From Aureimonas glaciei (lineage in GTDB: Bacteria > Pseudomonadota > Alphaproteobacteria > Rhizobiales > Rhizobiaceae), in contig NZ_BMJJ01000014.1 in the NCBI RefSeq assembly GCF_014643375.1, positions 1 to 64,000 on the forward strand: a stretch of DNA of 64,000 bases, written 5' to 3'. The position numbers were made by a program, and so were the translations under genes. The notes under the pieces were generated by a model. It was given only the letters and a program-made list of their open reading frames with translations. It did not search any database and was not told the DNA's origin. Below are positions 35,483-44,242 of the stretch, one piece after another (within the stretch, counting starts at the first letter, position 1; every line of letters begins with the position of its first letter).

Positions 35483-36850
35483 TTAAGAAAATACCCGTCG
35501 CAGCGGGCCGACACGGCGGATGACGAGAACGTCCAACGCGATCATGGCGACGATCAGCAGTCCCGATAGCGGGAACAGCACCCCGGAGACCAGGGCCATC
35601 GCCCAGAGCGCGGCGTAGACGCGCCGGCTCGTCGGATAGGGCGGGACGCCCATGCGGCCGGAAGGGCGGCGCTTCAGCCACATCACGACCGCAGCAACCG
35701 AAGACAGGATGATGGCAAGGCATGTCGCCAGCATCAGGAGTTGGTTGGCGAGGCCGAACTCCTGGCCCATGTGGATATTGATGCCGAGTTCCGTCAGCTT
35801 GGAGAGCGAGCCGTAGTCGGCATAGCTGATGTCCACGATGACCTCGCCGGAGTATTGGTCGACGTGGATCGTCCGGAACTTGGCGAGGTCGTCCGGAAAC
35901 ACGGCGGCGCTGTACACGCCCGTCGCATCGGCAGGCGGCGTAACTTCGAACCGCGGCGCCATGGCCCTTTCCCGTGCAATCGCGACTGCCCGGTCAAGCC
36001 CAATGGGCGCCATCGCCATGTCATGCGACATCGGCATCGGCGACGCCTCCATCGTCCAACCCACCGTCTCCATGACATGCTCGGCGTGCCGAGCGGAGGT
36101 CGGGACGTTGTCCCACAGGGCGGCGGGATAGCCGGTCCCGGTAGCGGTGGCGATTTCGGTAAGCTTCGCTCCCCAGAAACTCGACCAGGGAAGGCCCGAC
36201 AGCGCGAGGAACGCAATGAGAACGCCGGCAAAGGCACCGGTCACCGCATGCGTGTCGCGCCAGAAGACGCGCTTCGACGGCGTGCCGCGCACGGTGACGA
36301 CGCCGCCGGACTGGCGCCGCGGCCACCAGAGATAGAGGCCCGACACGACTAGGATGATGGCAAAGCCCGCCATCGCCTCGATGACCCTGTTCGCATAGGG
36401 GCCGAAATAGCTGAGGCTGTGAAGCTGGCGGACCACCTCGTTGAACTCGTCGGTTTTGGCAACAGTGCCGAGAACCGTGCCCGTATAGGGATTCACGAAG
36501 GCATAGACCGTCCCGACCTGGGTCTCGAGGCCGATCCTGGCGGACGCCGTCGGCCCGGATGGCTCGCGGTAGGCAGAGAGCGTCGAACCGGGAAGCGCTG
36601 CCTGCGCCTCCTCGACGAGTCGGCTCGCCGGAAGTGGCGCCGCGGCCTGTGCCTCGACGACGTTGCGATGGGCGAAGACGGTCCCGTCGATCTCGTCGCG
36701 GAAGAGATAGAGGGACCCCGTCACGGCCAGCAGGATCATGAAGGGAACGGCGATGAGACCGGCGTAGAAGTGCCAGCGCCAGATGGCGCGATAGGTATCC
36801 ACGGCGAGCGCGGAACTGCGCGCCGGCACCGATGCGGTCATGTCGGTCAT
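35483..36850 (-). CDS. PepSY-associated membrane protein (PiuB-like)
   Basis: 455 residues with four main membrane segments and two periplasmic PepSY-type regions. The start WRWHFYAGLIAVPFMILLAV with TGSLYLFRDEID is the hallmark of the PepSY_TM family, and PFGPY-like, TGAFAGVLIAFLALSGLPWS and GLANQLLMLATCLAIILSSV follow. Members are inner-membrane proteins induced by metal limitation and implicated in ferric-siderophore reduction or copper handling. It follows a DUF2946 gene 118 bases upstream on the same strand, and both lie downstream of nosX, which favours a metal-related role. Confidence 0.85.
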   Translation of the reverse strand: MTDMTASVPARSSALAVDTYRAIWRWHFYAGLIAVPFMILLAVTGSLYLFRDEIDGTVFAHRNVVEAQAAAPLPASRLVEEAQAALPGSTLSAYREPSGPTASARIGLETQVGTVYAFVNPYTGTVLGTVAKTDEFNEVVRQLHSLSYFGPYANRVIEAMAGFAIILVVSGLYLWWPRRQSGGVVTVRGTPSKRVFWRDTHAVTGAFAGVLIAFLALSGLPWSSFWGAKLTEIATATGTGYPAALWDNVPTSARHAEHVMETVGWTMEASPMPMSHDMAMAPIGLDRAVAIARERAMAPRFEVTPPADATGVYSAAVFPDDLAKFRTIHVDQYSGEVIVDISYADYGSLSKLTELGINIHMGQEFGLANQLLMLATCLAIILSSVAAVVMWLKRRPSGRMGVPPYPTSRRVYAALWAMALVSGVLFPLSGLLIVAMIALDVLVIRRVGPLRRVFS

Positions 36851-36967
36851 AGGGAGCAGCCTTTTGCACTGGACGGTCCGGCGCGGCATGCTCCCTCGGG
36901 ATTCATGGAGGCGGCACCGGCCGTTCCTCAACTGAACGATGAGGGGCATGGCCCCCCGCAAATCTCG

Positions 36968-37357
36968 TCAAGACAAGGAAAGAGGCGGCCCCCGGGCATC
37001 ATAGCGTCGGTCGATCGGACGGGCCGCCAGCGCTGCCGCACAGTCGACGGTTTCCTCGATCCGCGCCGCAAAGCGGATCGGAATGCCGGTTGCGTCAGAA
37101 GGGCCGGGGCCAGCCTGGAGATGCAGGCCCGCCGCGCAGAGTTCGCTGCAGGGACAGCGCTTGGATTGGTCGCTTTCCGCCGGGCGATGCGTGCCATCAA
37201 TCGAGGCGGAGCAGAGGATTGTCTCGGGATCGGGAGCGATCATTGCCGCGGCGGCCCGCCCGGAGATCGCGATCTGAAAGGCGAAGGACAGCACGATCAG
37301 CGCGCACAGCACGCCTCCCGAGAGCCTGTCGTTCGTGATCTCTCGCCAGAATTTCAT
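36968..37357 (-). CDS. DUF2946 family protein
   Basis: 129 residues: one N-terminal membrane segment (LSGGVLCALIVLSFAFQIAI) and a cysteine cluster CPCSELCAAG near residues 68-77, the pattern of DUF2946 proteins that accompany copper and TonB-linked metal genes. The ATG overlaps the stop of a preceding in-frame stretch as ATGA. It is co-directional with the PepSY gene and with nosX. The function is unproven; metal binding by the cysteines is an inference. Confidence 0.65.
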   Translation of the reverse strand: MKFWREITNDRLSGGVLCALIVLSFAFQIAISGRAAAAMIAPDPETILCSASIDGTHRPAESDQSKRCPCSELCAAGLHLQAGPGPSDATGIPIRFAARIEETVDCAAALAARPIDRRYDARGPPLSLS

Positions 37358-37443
37358 GCAAGCTGCATCGCATGAAGAACGCGCAAGGTCGAGGAGGCAA
37401 CCGCCCCTGGCTCGCCGGCAATCGGAAGACGGCCAGCCGTTCT

Positions 37444-37506
37444 GTTGCCGAGGCTATAGGCGCCACCGCCGGTCACACGCATGCTTCCCTCCCGCTCCTC
37501 GGCAAC
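37444..37506 (-). repeat. Structured leader between nosX and DUF2946
   Basis: GTTGCCGAGG (37444-37453) pairs perfectly with CCTCGGCAAC (37497-37506) around 43 bases that include GGCGGTGGCGCC. Read on the transcribed minus strand it lies about 90-150 bases upstream of the DUF2946 start. Parts (GGGAAG, CGGCAACAG, GCGAGCCAGG at 37408-37417) recall cobalamin-riboswitch boxes, but spacing and several conserved boxes do not fit. Confidence 0.4.
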
Positions 37507-37651
37507 CGCGCACCATGTCGTCCATGTCCCTGTCTGGCCGAACGCGAATATTGCCCGCCCGGGTGTCACCGACTGTTGCATCAAGACTGACCGCCTCCTG
37601 GGATTGTGGATGGCCGTCGAGGCTTTCCAACCCCCGACTGCAGTCCGGAAC

Positions 37652-38656
37652 TCAGAGGCGTCGACCGAGACTGACCGAGGCGCCGGAGAGATCGACAAGA
37701 TCGATGCTGATCTCTGGCCACAGATGGACATGTTTTCCGATCTCGAGCTCAGTCATCAAGCTGAAGGCTGTCGACAGGGCGTCCGCAGTTACGGCGTCGT
37801 CGGCCACCACGGTCATCCGGGCGAACCGTTCCGGCCTCGCCCCATGCCGCGGGTGAAGAATGTGGCCAAAACGCTGACCCGCGTCGAAGTGGAAGCCGGC
37901 GGCGCTCGACGTGGCGACGGCCCTGTCCGTGATCGTTACGACCCTATCGGGCGACGTTGCCATTTCCGTGGACGCCAGCCCAATCCTCCAGCCGCCGCCG
38001 TCACGCCTGGCACCGATGGCACGATTTTCACCCATGTTGACAAGGCAACTGGTGATACCTTCGCTACATAAGAGATCGACGATCCGGTCGGTGACATAGC
38101 CCTGCGCGATGCCATTCAGGGTCAGCGCCATTCCCGGCCGCGCAAAGGCGACCCGGTCGCTGTCGAACAGGACGCCGTCGAAGCCGACCTGCGTCAGCAC
38201 AACCTGCAACGCCGCCGCAGCAGGCCCCGCCGGATCGGCAGCGGTTGCGGAAAAGTGCCGGGCGTAGAGGGAGAAGAGCGGCTGGATCGTTGGATCGAAC
38301 AGGCCGCCGCTGGCCTCGTAGAAGGTGCGGCTGGCTTCCAAGAGGGCTACGAGGTCGGCCGGCGGGGCGGCGATCGCGCCATCTCGGTTCAGGATGCTCA
38401 GCGACGAATGGCTGCGGTAGAGGCTGAAGACGTCCTCCAGCCGTGCGACCTCGGCGACCACCTGCCGGATCAACCGCTCTGCCTTGGTCCTGTCTTCGAG
38501 ATTGAGGATGAGGGTCGCGGGCGCGCCGAGAGCCTGTCCGGACCAAACGACGGGCGCCTCAGTGGCATTCCCCATTCCGGCAGGGCCGAGGAGCGGCAGC
38601 CCGACAGCGGCGGCCATGATGGAGATAGCCCGGCGGCGATCGATGCGCTCAACCAT
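37652..38656 (-). CDS. nosX: NosX, ApbE-type flavin transferase
   Basis: 334 residues. A twin-arginine-like start (ERIDRRRAISIMAAAVGLPL) indicates export. ApbE features follow: FSLYRSHSSLSILNRDG, GGLFDPTIQPLFSLY, TLNGIAQGYVTDR and CLVNMGENRAIGARRDG, then TSSAAGFHFDAGQRFGHILH. NosX covalently attaches FMN to the periplasmic domain of NosR, needed for electron flow to NosZ. It overlaps nosL by eight bases and is the last of nosRZDFYLX. Confidence 0.93.
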   Translation of the reverse strand: MVERIDRRRAISIMAAAVGLPLLGPAGMGNATEAPVVWSGQALGAPATLILNLEDRTKAERLIRQVVAEVARLEDVFSLYRSHSSLSILNRDGAIAAPPADLVALLEASRTFYEASGGLFDPTIQPLFSLYARHFSATAADPAGPAAAALQVVLTQVGFDGVLFDSDRVAFARPGMALTLNGIAQGYVTDRIVDLLCSEGITSCLVNMGENRAIGARRDGGGWRIGLASTEMATSPDRVVTITDRAVATSSAAGFHFDAGQRFGHILHPRHGARPERFARMTVVADDAVTADALSTAFSLMTELEIGKHVHLWPEISIDLVDLSGASVSLGRRL

Positions 38657-39218
38657 GATCCGGCCCTTTCATGACGTGGTCCATTGAATCGGCATCGGCA
38701 CCGTGGCCCATCGGGGCGGTGTCGCTGCCCAGAATGTAGCTCTCGGGCATCTCGCCAAATCCGACCACCTGCCCGCTGTTCTTGGCCGCGAAAGCCTCGG
38801 CGTCGTCCTTGCTGGAAAACGGCACCGCTTCCTGCACGCCCATGCCGCCGCGCAACGAGCTGCCGATGACATAGAAGGCGGTGCGGGCGTCGATGAAGTT
38901 CTCGGCGCCGGGTTTCTCCCAACTCGGCGCCTTGCCCATATCGGACACGTAGATGGCGGCGATGTTCTTGGGCTCTTCCGGCAGCATGGTGAAGGCGATG
39001 GTGTCGCGGGCCGAGGAAAACCAGATCGGCTCCGGGCTCTTGTCGAGGATCACCTGCCCTTTGGGACCAGCGTGTTCCAGCACATCCATGCCGCAGTATC
39101 GCCCCATGGCCTCGGCCGTCAGCGCGTAGGGCGCGGGCATGCTCGCTTGTTCTTCTCCTTGGCAGCCCGTGACAAGCAGGGCAGCAAGCAGCATGGCGGC
39201 CCATCCGGCGCGGGTCAT
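38649..39218 (-). CDS. nosL: NosL copper chaperone lipoprotein
   Basis: 189 residues: lipoprotein signal (MLLAALLVTGCQG, lipobox VTGC) and the Cu(I)-binding YCGMDVLEHAGPKGQVIL segment with the CxM pair. The NosL domain continues through FIDARTAFYVIGSSLRGGMG and FGEMPESYIL. NosL is an outer-membrane-anchored copper chaperone that delivers Cu to NosZ with NosDFY. It overlaps nosY at its start and nosX at its end. The tail carries Met/His residues (MGHGADADSMDHVMKGPDHG) that could also bind copper. Confidence 0.93.
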   Translation of the reverse strand: MTRAGWAAMLLAALLVTGCQGEEQASMPAPYALTAEAMGRYCGMDVLEHAGPKGQVILDKSPEPIWFSSARDTIAFTMLPEEPKNIAAIYVSDMGKAPSWEKPGAENFIDARTAFYVIGSSLRGGMGVQEAVPFSSKDDAEAFAAKNSGQVVGFGEMPESYILGSDTAPMGHGADADSMDHVMKGPDHG

Positions 39219-40042
39219 AGCTCTCTCCTTGAGAAAATCGTGGTGGCCAGCGCCAGCGGCGCGATGACCCAGACGGCCAGTGCCGCGAGCAGGACCGGCG
39301 GGCTGAGCGCGGTGTTGCCGGCAAGGCCACCGATGCCGGAAAGGCTGCTGGCGCCGCCGGATCCGAGATTCAGGAGCCGATAGGCATCGGTCGGATTGGC
39401 GAGCAGCAACAGATCCAGAAGGCCGTCCGGCAGAGCCTGGCCCTGTGCCGCGACAAGAGCGCCGAGAAGCGCCATGTCGTAGATCAGCACGAAGAACAGC
39501 CAGATGCCGATGGCGATGCCGCCGGCGGTGCTGCGCTCTGCGGCGATGGTGCTGACGAGATAGCCGATGGCGAGGAATACGGCGCCCAGCAGCACCGAGG
39601 AGGCGATCATGGCGGCGAAGGCCGCAAGGCTGGCACCGCTGATCGCCGTTCCCGTCACGGCCAGCGCCAGCGCCGCCGCGCCGTACCCGAACAGGGTGGC
39701 GAATGACAGGATGATCAGATGGCCGAGGAACTTCCCAAAGACAACCTGGCGGCGGCCGAGCGGATAGCTGAGCAGCAGGAGCAGTGTGCCGCGCTCCCAC
39801 TCGCCGACGATGGCGTCGTGCGAGAGCAGGAGCGCGATCAGCGGCACCAGGAAGATGGTGAGGCTGGACAGGCTGACGATGACGATATCCAGTTGGTCGA
39901 CGCCGACATTGCCGGTCGGCGCACTGCCGAGAAAGGACAGCGTCAGTGCCAGCGTCGCCAGAAGCAGCGTCGTCGCCAGCACCCAGCGATTGCGCAGACC
40001 TTCTTGGATTTCCTTGCGCGCCATGATCCAGATGTTCATCAT
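39215..40042 (-). CDS. nosY: NosY ABC transporter permease
   Basis: 275 residues with six membrane helices. It begins MMNIWIMARKEIQEGLRNRW, the typical NosY N-terminus, and has LLSHDAIVGEWERGTLLLLL between helices, a family signature. The ATG at 40042 overlaps the nosF stop as ATGA. NosY with NosF forms the inner-membrane transporter that works with periplasmic NosD in copper-centre assembly of NosZ. Confidence 0.94.
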   Translation of the reverse strand: MMNIWIMARKEIQEGLRNRWVLATTLLLATLALTLSFLGSAPTGNVGVDQLDIVIVSLSSLTIFLVPLIALLLSHDAIVGEWERGTLLLLLSYPLGRRQVVFGKFLGHLIILSFATLFGYGAAALALAVTGTAISGASLAAFAAMIASSVLLGAVFLAIGYLVSTIAAERSTAGGIAIGIWLFFVLIYDMALLGALVAAQGQALPDGLLDLLLLANPTDAYRLLNLGSGGASSLSGIGGLAGNTALSPPVLLAALAVWVIAPLALATTIFSRREL

Positions 40043-40956
40043 GGCCGGGCCAGCTCTCGGGTCAGGAAATGTGCATAGAGATCGTCCAGCGTCGGCTCGG
40101 TGATGGCGAGGCTCGACAGCGCCGAGGGATCGGCGGTGATCTCGTGCAGCAGCGCGATCTTGCGGTCGGCCGCGACGTCGGCCTCCATCGTGCCGTCGGG
40201 GGCAAGCTTCCACCGGACGTTGTCTTGTCTCCAGTCCGGCGCCACGCCCTCCCCCGCCAGCCGAACGCTGACGCGGGTCGGCAGGTTTGCGATGCCGCGC
40301 AGATCGGCAAGCGTGCCGTCGGCGATCTTGCTCCCACCCGTGACGATGACGACGCGGTCGGTGCGGTCCTCGAGCTCGGTCAAAGCGTGGGAGGACAGAA
40401 GCACTGTGGTTCCGCCGGCGCGCAGCTCGGTGACCAGGTCGTAGAAATGCCGGCGCAGGGCCGGATCGAGTCCGCTGGTCGGCTCGTCGAGCAGCAGCAC
40501 CCGCGGGTGACCCAGAAGCGCCTGTGCAAGGCCGAGGCGCTGGCGCATGCCCTTGGAATAGGTTCGCACCGGCCGGTCAACAGCCTCCGCCGCCAGCCCG
40601 ACGCGCTCGAACAGGTCGGCGCCGCCGGCAATGTCCACCCGCTTCAGCCGGGCGTAGAAGGCCAGGGTTTCGCGCCCGGTCAGCGCCATGTGGAAGGACA
40701 CGCTTTCCGGCAAATAGCCGAGCCGCTGGCGGACGGCGAAATCGCCCGTCGCCGGATCCTCGCCGAGCACGCGGACACGGCCTTCGCTCGGGCGGATCAG
40801 GCCCAGCATCAGCTTGATCAGCGTGGTCTTGCCCGCGCCGTTGTGGCCGACGAGGGCGACGACTTCACCCTCGTTGAGGGTGAGGGAGACGTCTTTCACG
40901 GCCTCGACTTTGCCGTAGCGCTTGCTGGCGCCGGTGATGCTGACGGTCGTCATCAT
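40039..40956 (-). CDS. nosF: NosF ABC transporter ATPase
   Basis: 305 residues. Walker A GHNGAGKTTLIKLM (about 37-50), signature YSKGMRQRLGLAQALLG, Walker B VLLLDEPTSGLDP and the H-loop SSHAL are all intact. The ATG overlaps the nosD TGA (ATGA). NosF powers the NosFY transporter. The C-terminal 80 residues are a regulatory extension usual for the family. Confidence 0.95.
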   Translation of the reverse strand: MMTTVSITGASKRYGKVEAVKDVSLTLNEGEVVALVGHNGAGKTTLIKLMLGLIRPSEGRVRVLGEDPATGDFAVRQRLGYLPESVSFHMALTGRETLAFYARLKRVDIAGGADLFERVGLAAEAVDRPVRTYSKGMRQRLGLAQALLGHPRVLLLDEPTSGLDPALRRHFYDLVTELRAGGTTVLLSSHALTELEDRTDRVVIVTGGSKIADGTLADLRGIANLPTRVSVRLAGEGVAPDWRQDNVRWKLAPDGTMEADVAADRKIALLHEITADPSALSSLAITEPTLDDLYAHFLTRELARP

Positions 40957-42332
40957 GGCCTTGGGTCTCTCTCGCGGGGCGGCGCCATCAGCGGGTGGCT
41001 GTCGACGACGCCGCCCGGCAGGAGAGCGGGAAACTGAGCCTGCGCCCAACGGATGACCTGAACTGCCGGACTGCTGGTCAGGACCTTGGCCTGCGGCGAG
41101 GTCCACAGCACCCGGTCCATCAGATCGTTCGGGCGGTAGGGGCTGTCTCCGACGCCATCGCCGTTCAGGTCGAAGGCCGGATTGTCGCTCCAGAAATTGC
41201 CTCGACCTTCCGCCGACCAGTCCATGTTGCGCGTACCGACATATTTGACTTGGTTGCGGTTGTTGATGAAGGCGTTGCCGGCCATGGCATTGCCTTCCGA
41301 TCCGGCGGTGAAGTGAATGCCGATTGCGCAGTTCTCGAACCGGTTCTCGGAAAAGCGGTTCTTGTTGGCATTGTAGATGAAGACGCACTTCTCCGGACCG
41401 ATACGCAGTCCGCCGATCTCGCCCGGGCTCCCCGCCATCTCCTCGGCCTTTGGCACGTCGGGATCGCCTGCGGCGGCCGTCAGCCAGCGATCGACCGGCT
41501 GCATCAGGCCGATCACGCTGTTGCCTGTGATGGTCGAGCCGTTGGCCGAGTTCAGAAGAAGGCCGTGATCGCGGTCACCGTCTGAGCGGTTTCCGGTGAT
41601 CTTCAGCCGATTGGAGAACATGATTGCGAAGCCGACTGCGTTGCCAATCGAAACGTTGTCGGCGACCTCGCTGTCGTTGGTGTACATGTAGTGGATGCCG
41701 AAGCGCAGGTCGCGGAAGTGGTTGCCGCGGAACACGTTGCGCCTGCTGGCCATGGTTGCGATGCCGTCGCGCCCGAAGCGGATGTCGTTGTCGAGCACCT
41801 TTGCACCCGGCGCGTTCCAGACCGTGACTCCGTTGCCCGCCGCACTTCGGGGGCCGTCCGTCAGTCCGGTAATGCGGTTGGCACGGGCCAGGGAGTCGAC
41901 CGCGCCGTGCAGATAGATTCCGAATAGATTTCCGGTGATCACGTTCTCTTCGACGGCGGCGCCGGTGGCGGTCTTGTTCACCAACACACCGGAATCCAGC
42001 GCTGCAAGGTCGGTCCCCGAGCCGGATATGGTGAGATGACTGACACCCGCACCGGGAGCGTTGATGGTGACGACGCTGCCACGGCCGTTCCCGACGATGG
42101 CGGCACCCGGCATTCCCTTGAGTTTGACCGCCGTGTCGAGCGTGATCGGCGCGGCGTAGGAGCCGGCTTCCAGAGTGATGGTATCGCCGGGCGCAGCGGC
42201 GTCGAGGATGGTCTGCAGCAGGCCGCCCTCGGCCGCAGCGACGCTGCGGTCGGCGGCGGCCGCCGTTGCCGGAATGGCCGCCACGAGGGCGACCATTCCA
42301 AACCTGAGTGCTGCCAGACGCAGGTGGATCAT
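40953..42332 (-). CDS. nosD: NosD periplasmic copper-processing protein
   Basis: 459 residues: signal peptide ([20 protein letters not shown]) and a right-handed parallel beta-helix built from repeated carbohydrate-binding/CASH-type strands ([55 protein letters not shown]). The [20 protein letters not shown] segment is the NosD signature. It receives copper from NosL and passes it to NosZ with the NosFY transporter. The ATG overlaps the nosZ stop as ATGA. Confidence 0.95.
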   Translation of the reverse strand: MIHLRLAALRFGMVALVAAIPATAAAADRSVAAAEGGLLQTILDAAAPGDTITLEAGSYAAPITLDTAVKLKGMPGAAIVGNGRGSVVTINAPGAGVSHLTISGSGTDLAALDSGVLVNKTATGAAVEENVITGNLFGIYLHGAVDSLARANRITGLTDGPRSAAGNGVTVWNAPGAKVLDNDIRFGRDGIATMASRRNVFRGNHFRDLRFGIHYMYTNDSEVADNVSIGNAVGFAIMFSNRLKITGNRSDGDRDHGLLLNSANGSTITGNSVIGLMQPVDRWLTAAAGDPDVPKAEEMAGSPGEIGGLRIGPEKCVFIYNANKNRFSENRFENCAIGIHFTAGSEGNAMAGNAFINNRNQVKYVGTRNMDWSAEGRGNFWSDNPAFDLNGDGVGDSPYRPNDLMDRVLWTSPQAKVLTSSPAVQVIRWAQAQFPALLPGGVVDSHPLMAPPRERDPRP

Positions 42333-44242
42333 ACGGACTGCGGCTCGACGAGCATGCGGCCCTTCATTTCCATGTGCATGGCATGGCAGAACCACGAGCA
42401 GTAGTACCAGTACACGCCAGCCTTGGTCGCCTTAAAGGTGACCGACGCGGTTGCCTGCGGCGCCACTTCCATGTTGATGCCGTAGTTGACGATGGCAAAG
42501 CCGTGCGTCAGGTCCTCGACCTCGTCGATATTGGTGACGTACACCGTCACCTCCTCGCCCTGCTTGACCGTGAAGCTGTCCAGGCCGAAGGCGGGTGCTG
42601 CCGACGTCATGTAGACCCGCACCTTGTTTCCGTCACGGATCACTTCCGAGTCGACCAAGAGATCGATATTGTCCTTCTTGGCCTGCTCGACCGCATCGGC
42701 GAAGAAGGGATCGTCGCGGCTCCAGAGGCTGACTGGGTTGACCTTCGAGGCATGGACGATGGTGGCGTCATGCGGCTCGGCGAAGGTCGGGTTGTCGTGC
42801 ACCACCACCATCTGGTCGCCGGAAATGTCGATGAGCTGATCGCTCTCCGGCTTCAGCGGGCCGACGTTGAGATAGCGGTCCTTGGAGAACTTGTTCAGCG
42901 AGATCAGCCATTTGCCATCGGCCTCCTTGGTCTGGCCCATGGAGGTGTGGTTGTGGCCCGGCTGGTAGTGGACGTCGATCTTCTGGCGGATCGGATCCAC
43001 TTTCTCGCCGGCGAAGGCCCGGACGGCGTCGTCGATGTTCCACTTGCAGATCTGGCTGTCGATGAACAGCGTCGTGTAGGCGTTGCCGCGACCGTCATAG
43101 GCGGTGTGCAGCGGCCCGAGGCCGATCTCCGGCTCGGCAACGATGGTGTCGCGCGGCTGGATCTTGTCGGCGAAGAGGTCGTCGAACTTGCGAACGTCGA
43201 ACACGGTCACTGTCGGCGACAGCTTGCCGGCGACGACGACATGGATGCCGTCGGGCGCGGTGTTGCAGCCATGCGGGCTGTTGGAGACCGGGACGTAGCG
43301 CGTGTACGGAGAGCCTTTGCGACCGTCGAGAACAGGCACGCCGCCCATTGTCTGGAAGTCGCCTTTCTTGACGCCCTCCTCGATCCGTTTCAGATCGAAG
43401 ATCACCATCCAATCCTGCTCGCTCGCCATCATCTCGGCCAGATTGATGCCGCCCTCGGAGTTGTAGCAGGTGGCGAAGGCGTACTTGCCCTGGTAGTCGG
43501 CATCAACGTTGTCGAGGTTGCCGTCGACGATGACCTGCCAGGCGACCTTCATCGTGTCGCCGTCGAGGGCGGTGAAGATCGCGTGGTACTGCTTGGGATC
43601 ATCGAGGATCTTGCCGTCATTGGGCAGCGGAACGCCGTCCTCGCCATTGGCGAAGACATAGCCGGTCCGGGGATACTTCTGCACGCGCAGGCCGTGCACG
43701 GTGTGCTGATTGGGCAGTTCGGTGATCTTGTCGCATTTCATAACGTCGAGGCGGATGCGGCAGACGCGGGTGTTTGCCTTGTCGTTGGCGTAGAGATAGC
43801 GGCCGTCATAGGTGCCGTCGGTGAACGACAGGTGCGGATGGTGCAGGTCGCCGTTGGTGTAGACGCCGCCCTTGTCGGCGAGGAATTCGATGGTCTCTGG
43901 CAGGAGACCCTCGGTCATGATCTTGCGGCTCTCGTTCGTCTGGCCCCAGCCGGTCGCGCTGCAGCGGTTGAAGACCGGAATCCGCATCAGTTCGCGCATC
44001 GACGGCACGCCAACGACGCGGACCTCTCCGCACTGGCCGCTGGAAAAGAACGTGTAGTACTCGTCGAGCTCGCCGGGCTTGACCTCGTAGTCGGCAGCCC
44101 CCGTGGCGGCCCGTGCCTCTGTCACCGCGCCCCCGGAGACGCTAAGGACTCCGCCGACGCTGGCCGCACCGGCTGCGGCCACGAACGCCGTGGACCCCAG
44201 CATCTGACGTCTGTTCAGGCGGCTCTGGTTTTCTTCAGACAT
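42329..44242 (-). CDS. nosZ: Nitrous oxide reductase NosZ (clade I)
   Basis: 637 residues. A Tat signal ([20 protein letters not shown]) marks clade I. The N-terminal seven-bladed propeller holds CuZ ligands ([60 protein letters not shown]). The C-terminal cupredoxin has the CuA site [13 protein letters not shown] with C615, C619, H623 and M626. It reduces N2O to N2 in the periplasm. The start overlaps the end of nosR by eight bases. All expected copper ligands that I can place are present. Confidence 0.97.
   Translation of the reverse strand: MSEENQSRLNRRQMLGSTAFVAAAGAASVGGVLSVSGGAVTEARAATGAADYEVKPGELDEYYTFFSSGQCGEVRVVGVPSMRELMRIPVFNRCSATGWGQTNESRKIMTEGLLPETIEFLADKGGVYTNGDLHHPHLSFTDGTYDGRYLYANDKANTRVCRIRLDVMKCDKITELPNQHTVHGLRVQKYPRTGYVFANGEDGVPLPNDGKILDDPKQYHAIFTALDGDTMKVAWQVIVDGNLDNVDADYQGKYAFATCYNSEGGINLAEMMASEQDWMVIFDLKRIEEGVKKGDFQTMGGVPVLDGRKGSPYTRYVPVSNSPHGCNTAPDGIHVVVAGKLSPTVTVFDVRKFDDLFADKIQPRDTIVAEPEIGLGPLHTAYDGRGNAYTTLFIDSQICKWNIDDAVRAFAGEKVDPIRQKIDVHYQPGHNHTSMGQTKEADGKWLISLNKFSKDRYLNVGPLKPESDQLIDISGDQMVVVHDNPTFAEPHDATIVHASKVNPVSLWSRDDPFFADAVEQAKKDNIDLLVDSEVIRDGNKVRVYMTSAAPAFGLDSFTVKQGEEVTVYVTNIDEVEDLTHGFAIVNYGINMEVAPQATASVTFKATKAGVYWYYCSWFCHAMHMEMKGRMLVEPQSV

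Noticed and set aside
37380-37520. Cobalamin riboswitch
   Set aside because: Only fragments resemble the boxes (GGGAAG, GGCAACAG, GAGCCAGG). The spacing between the last two is far too short and the GCCACTG region is missing, so it is kept only as a structured-leader observation.
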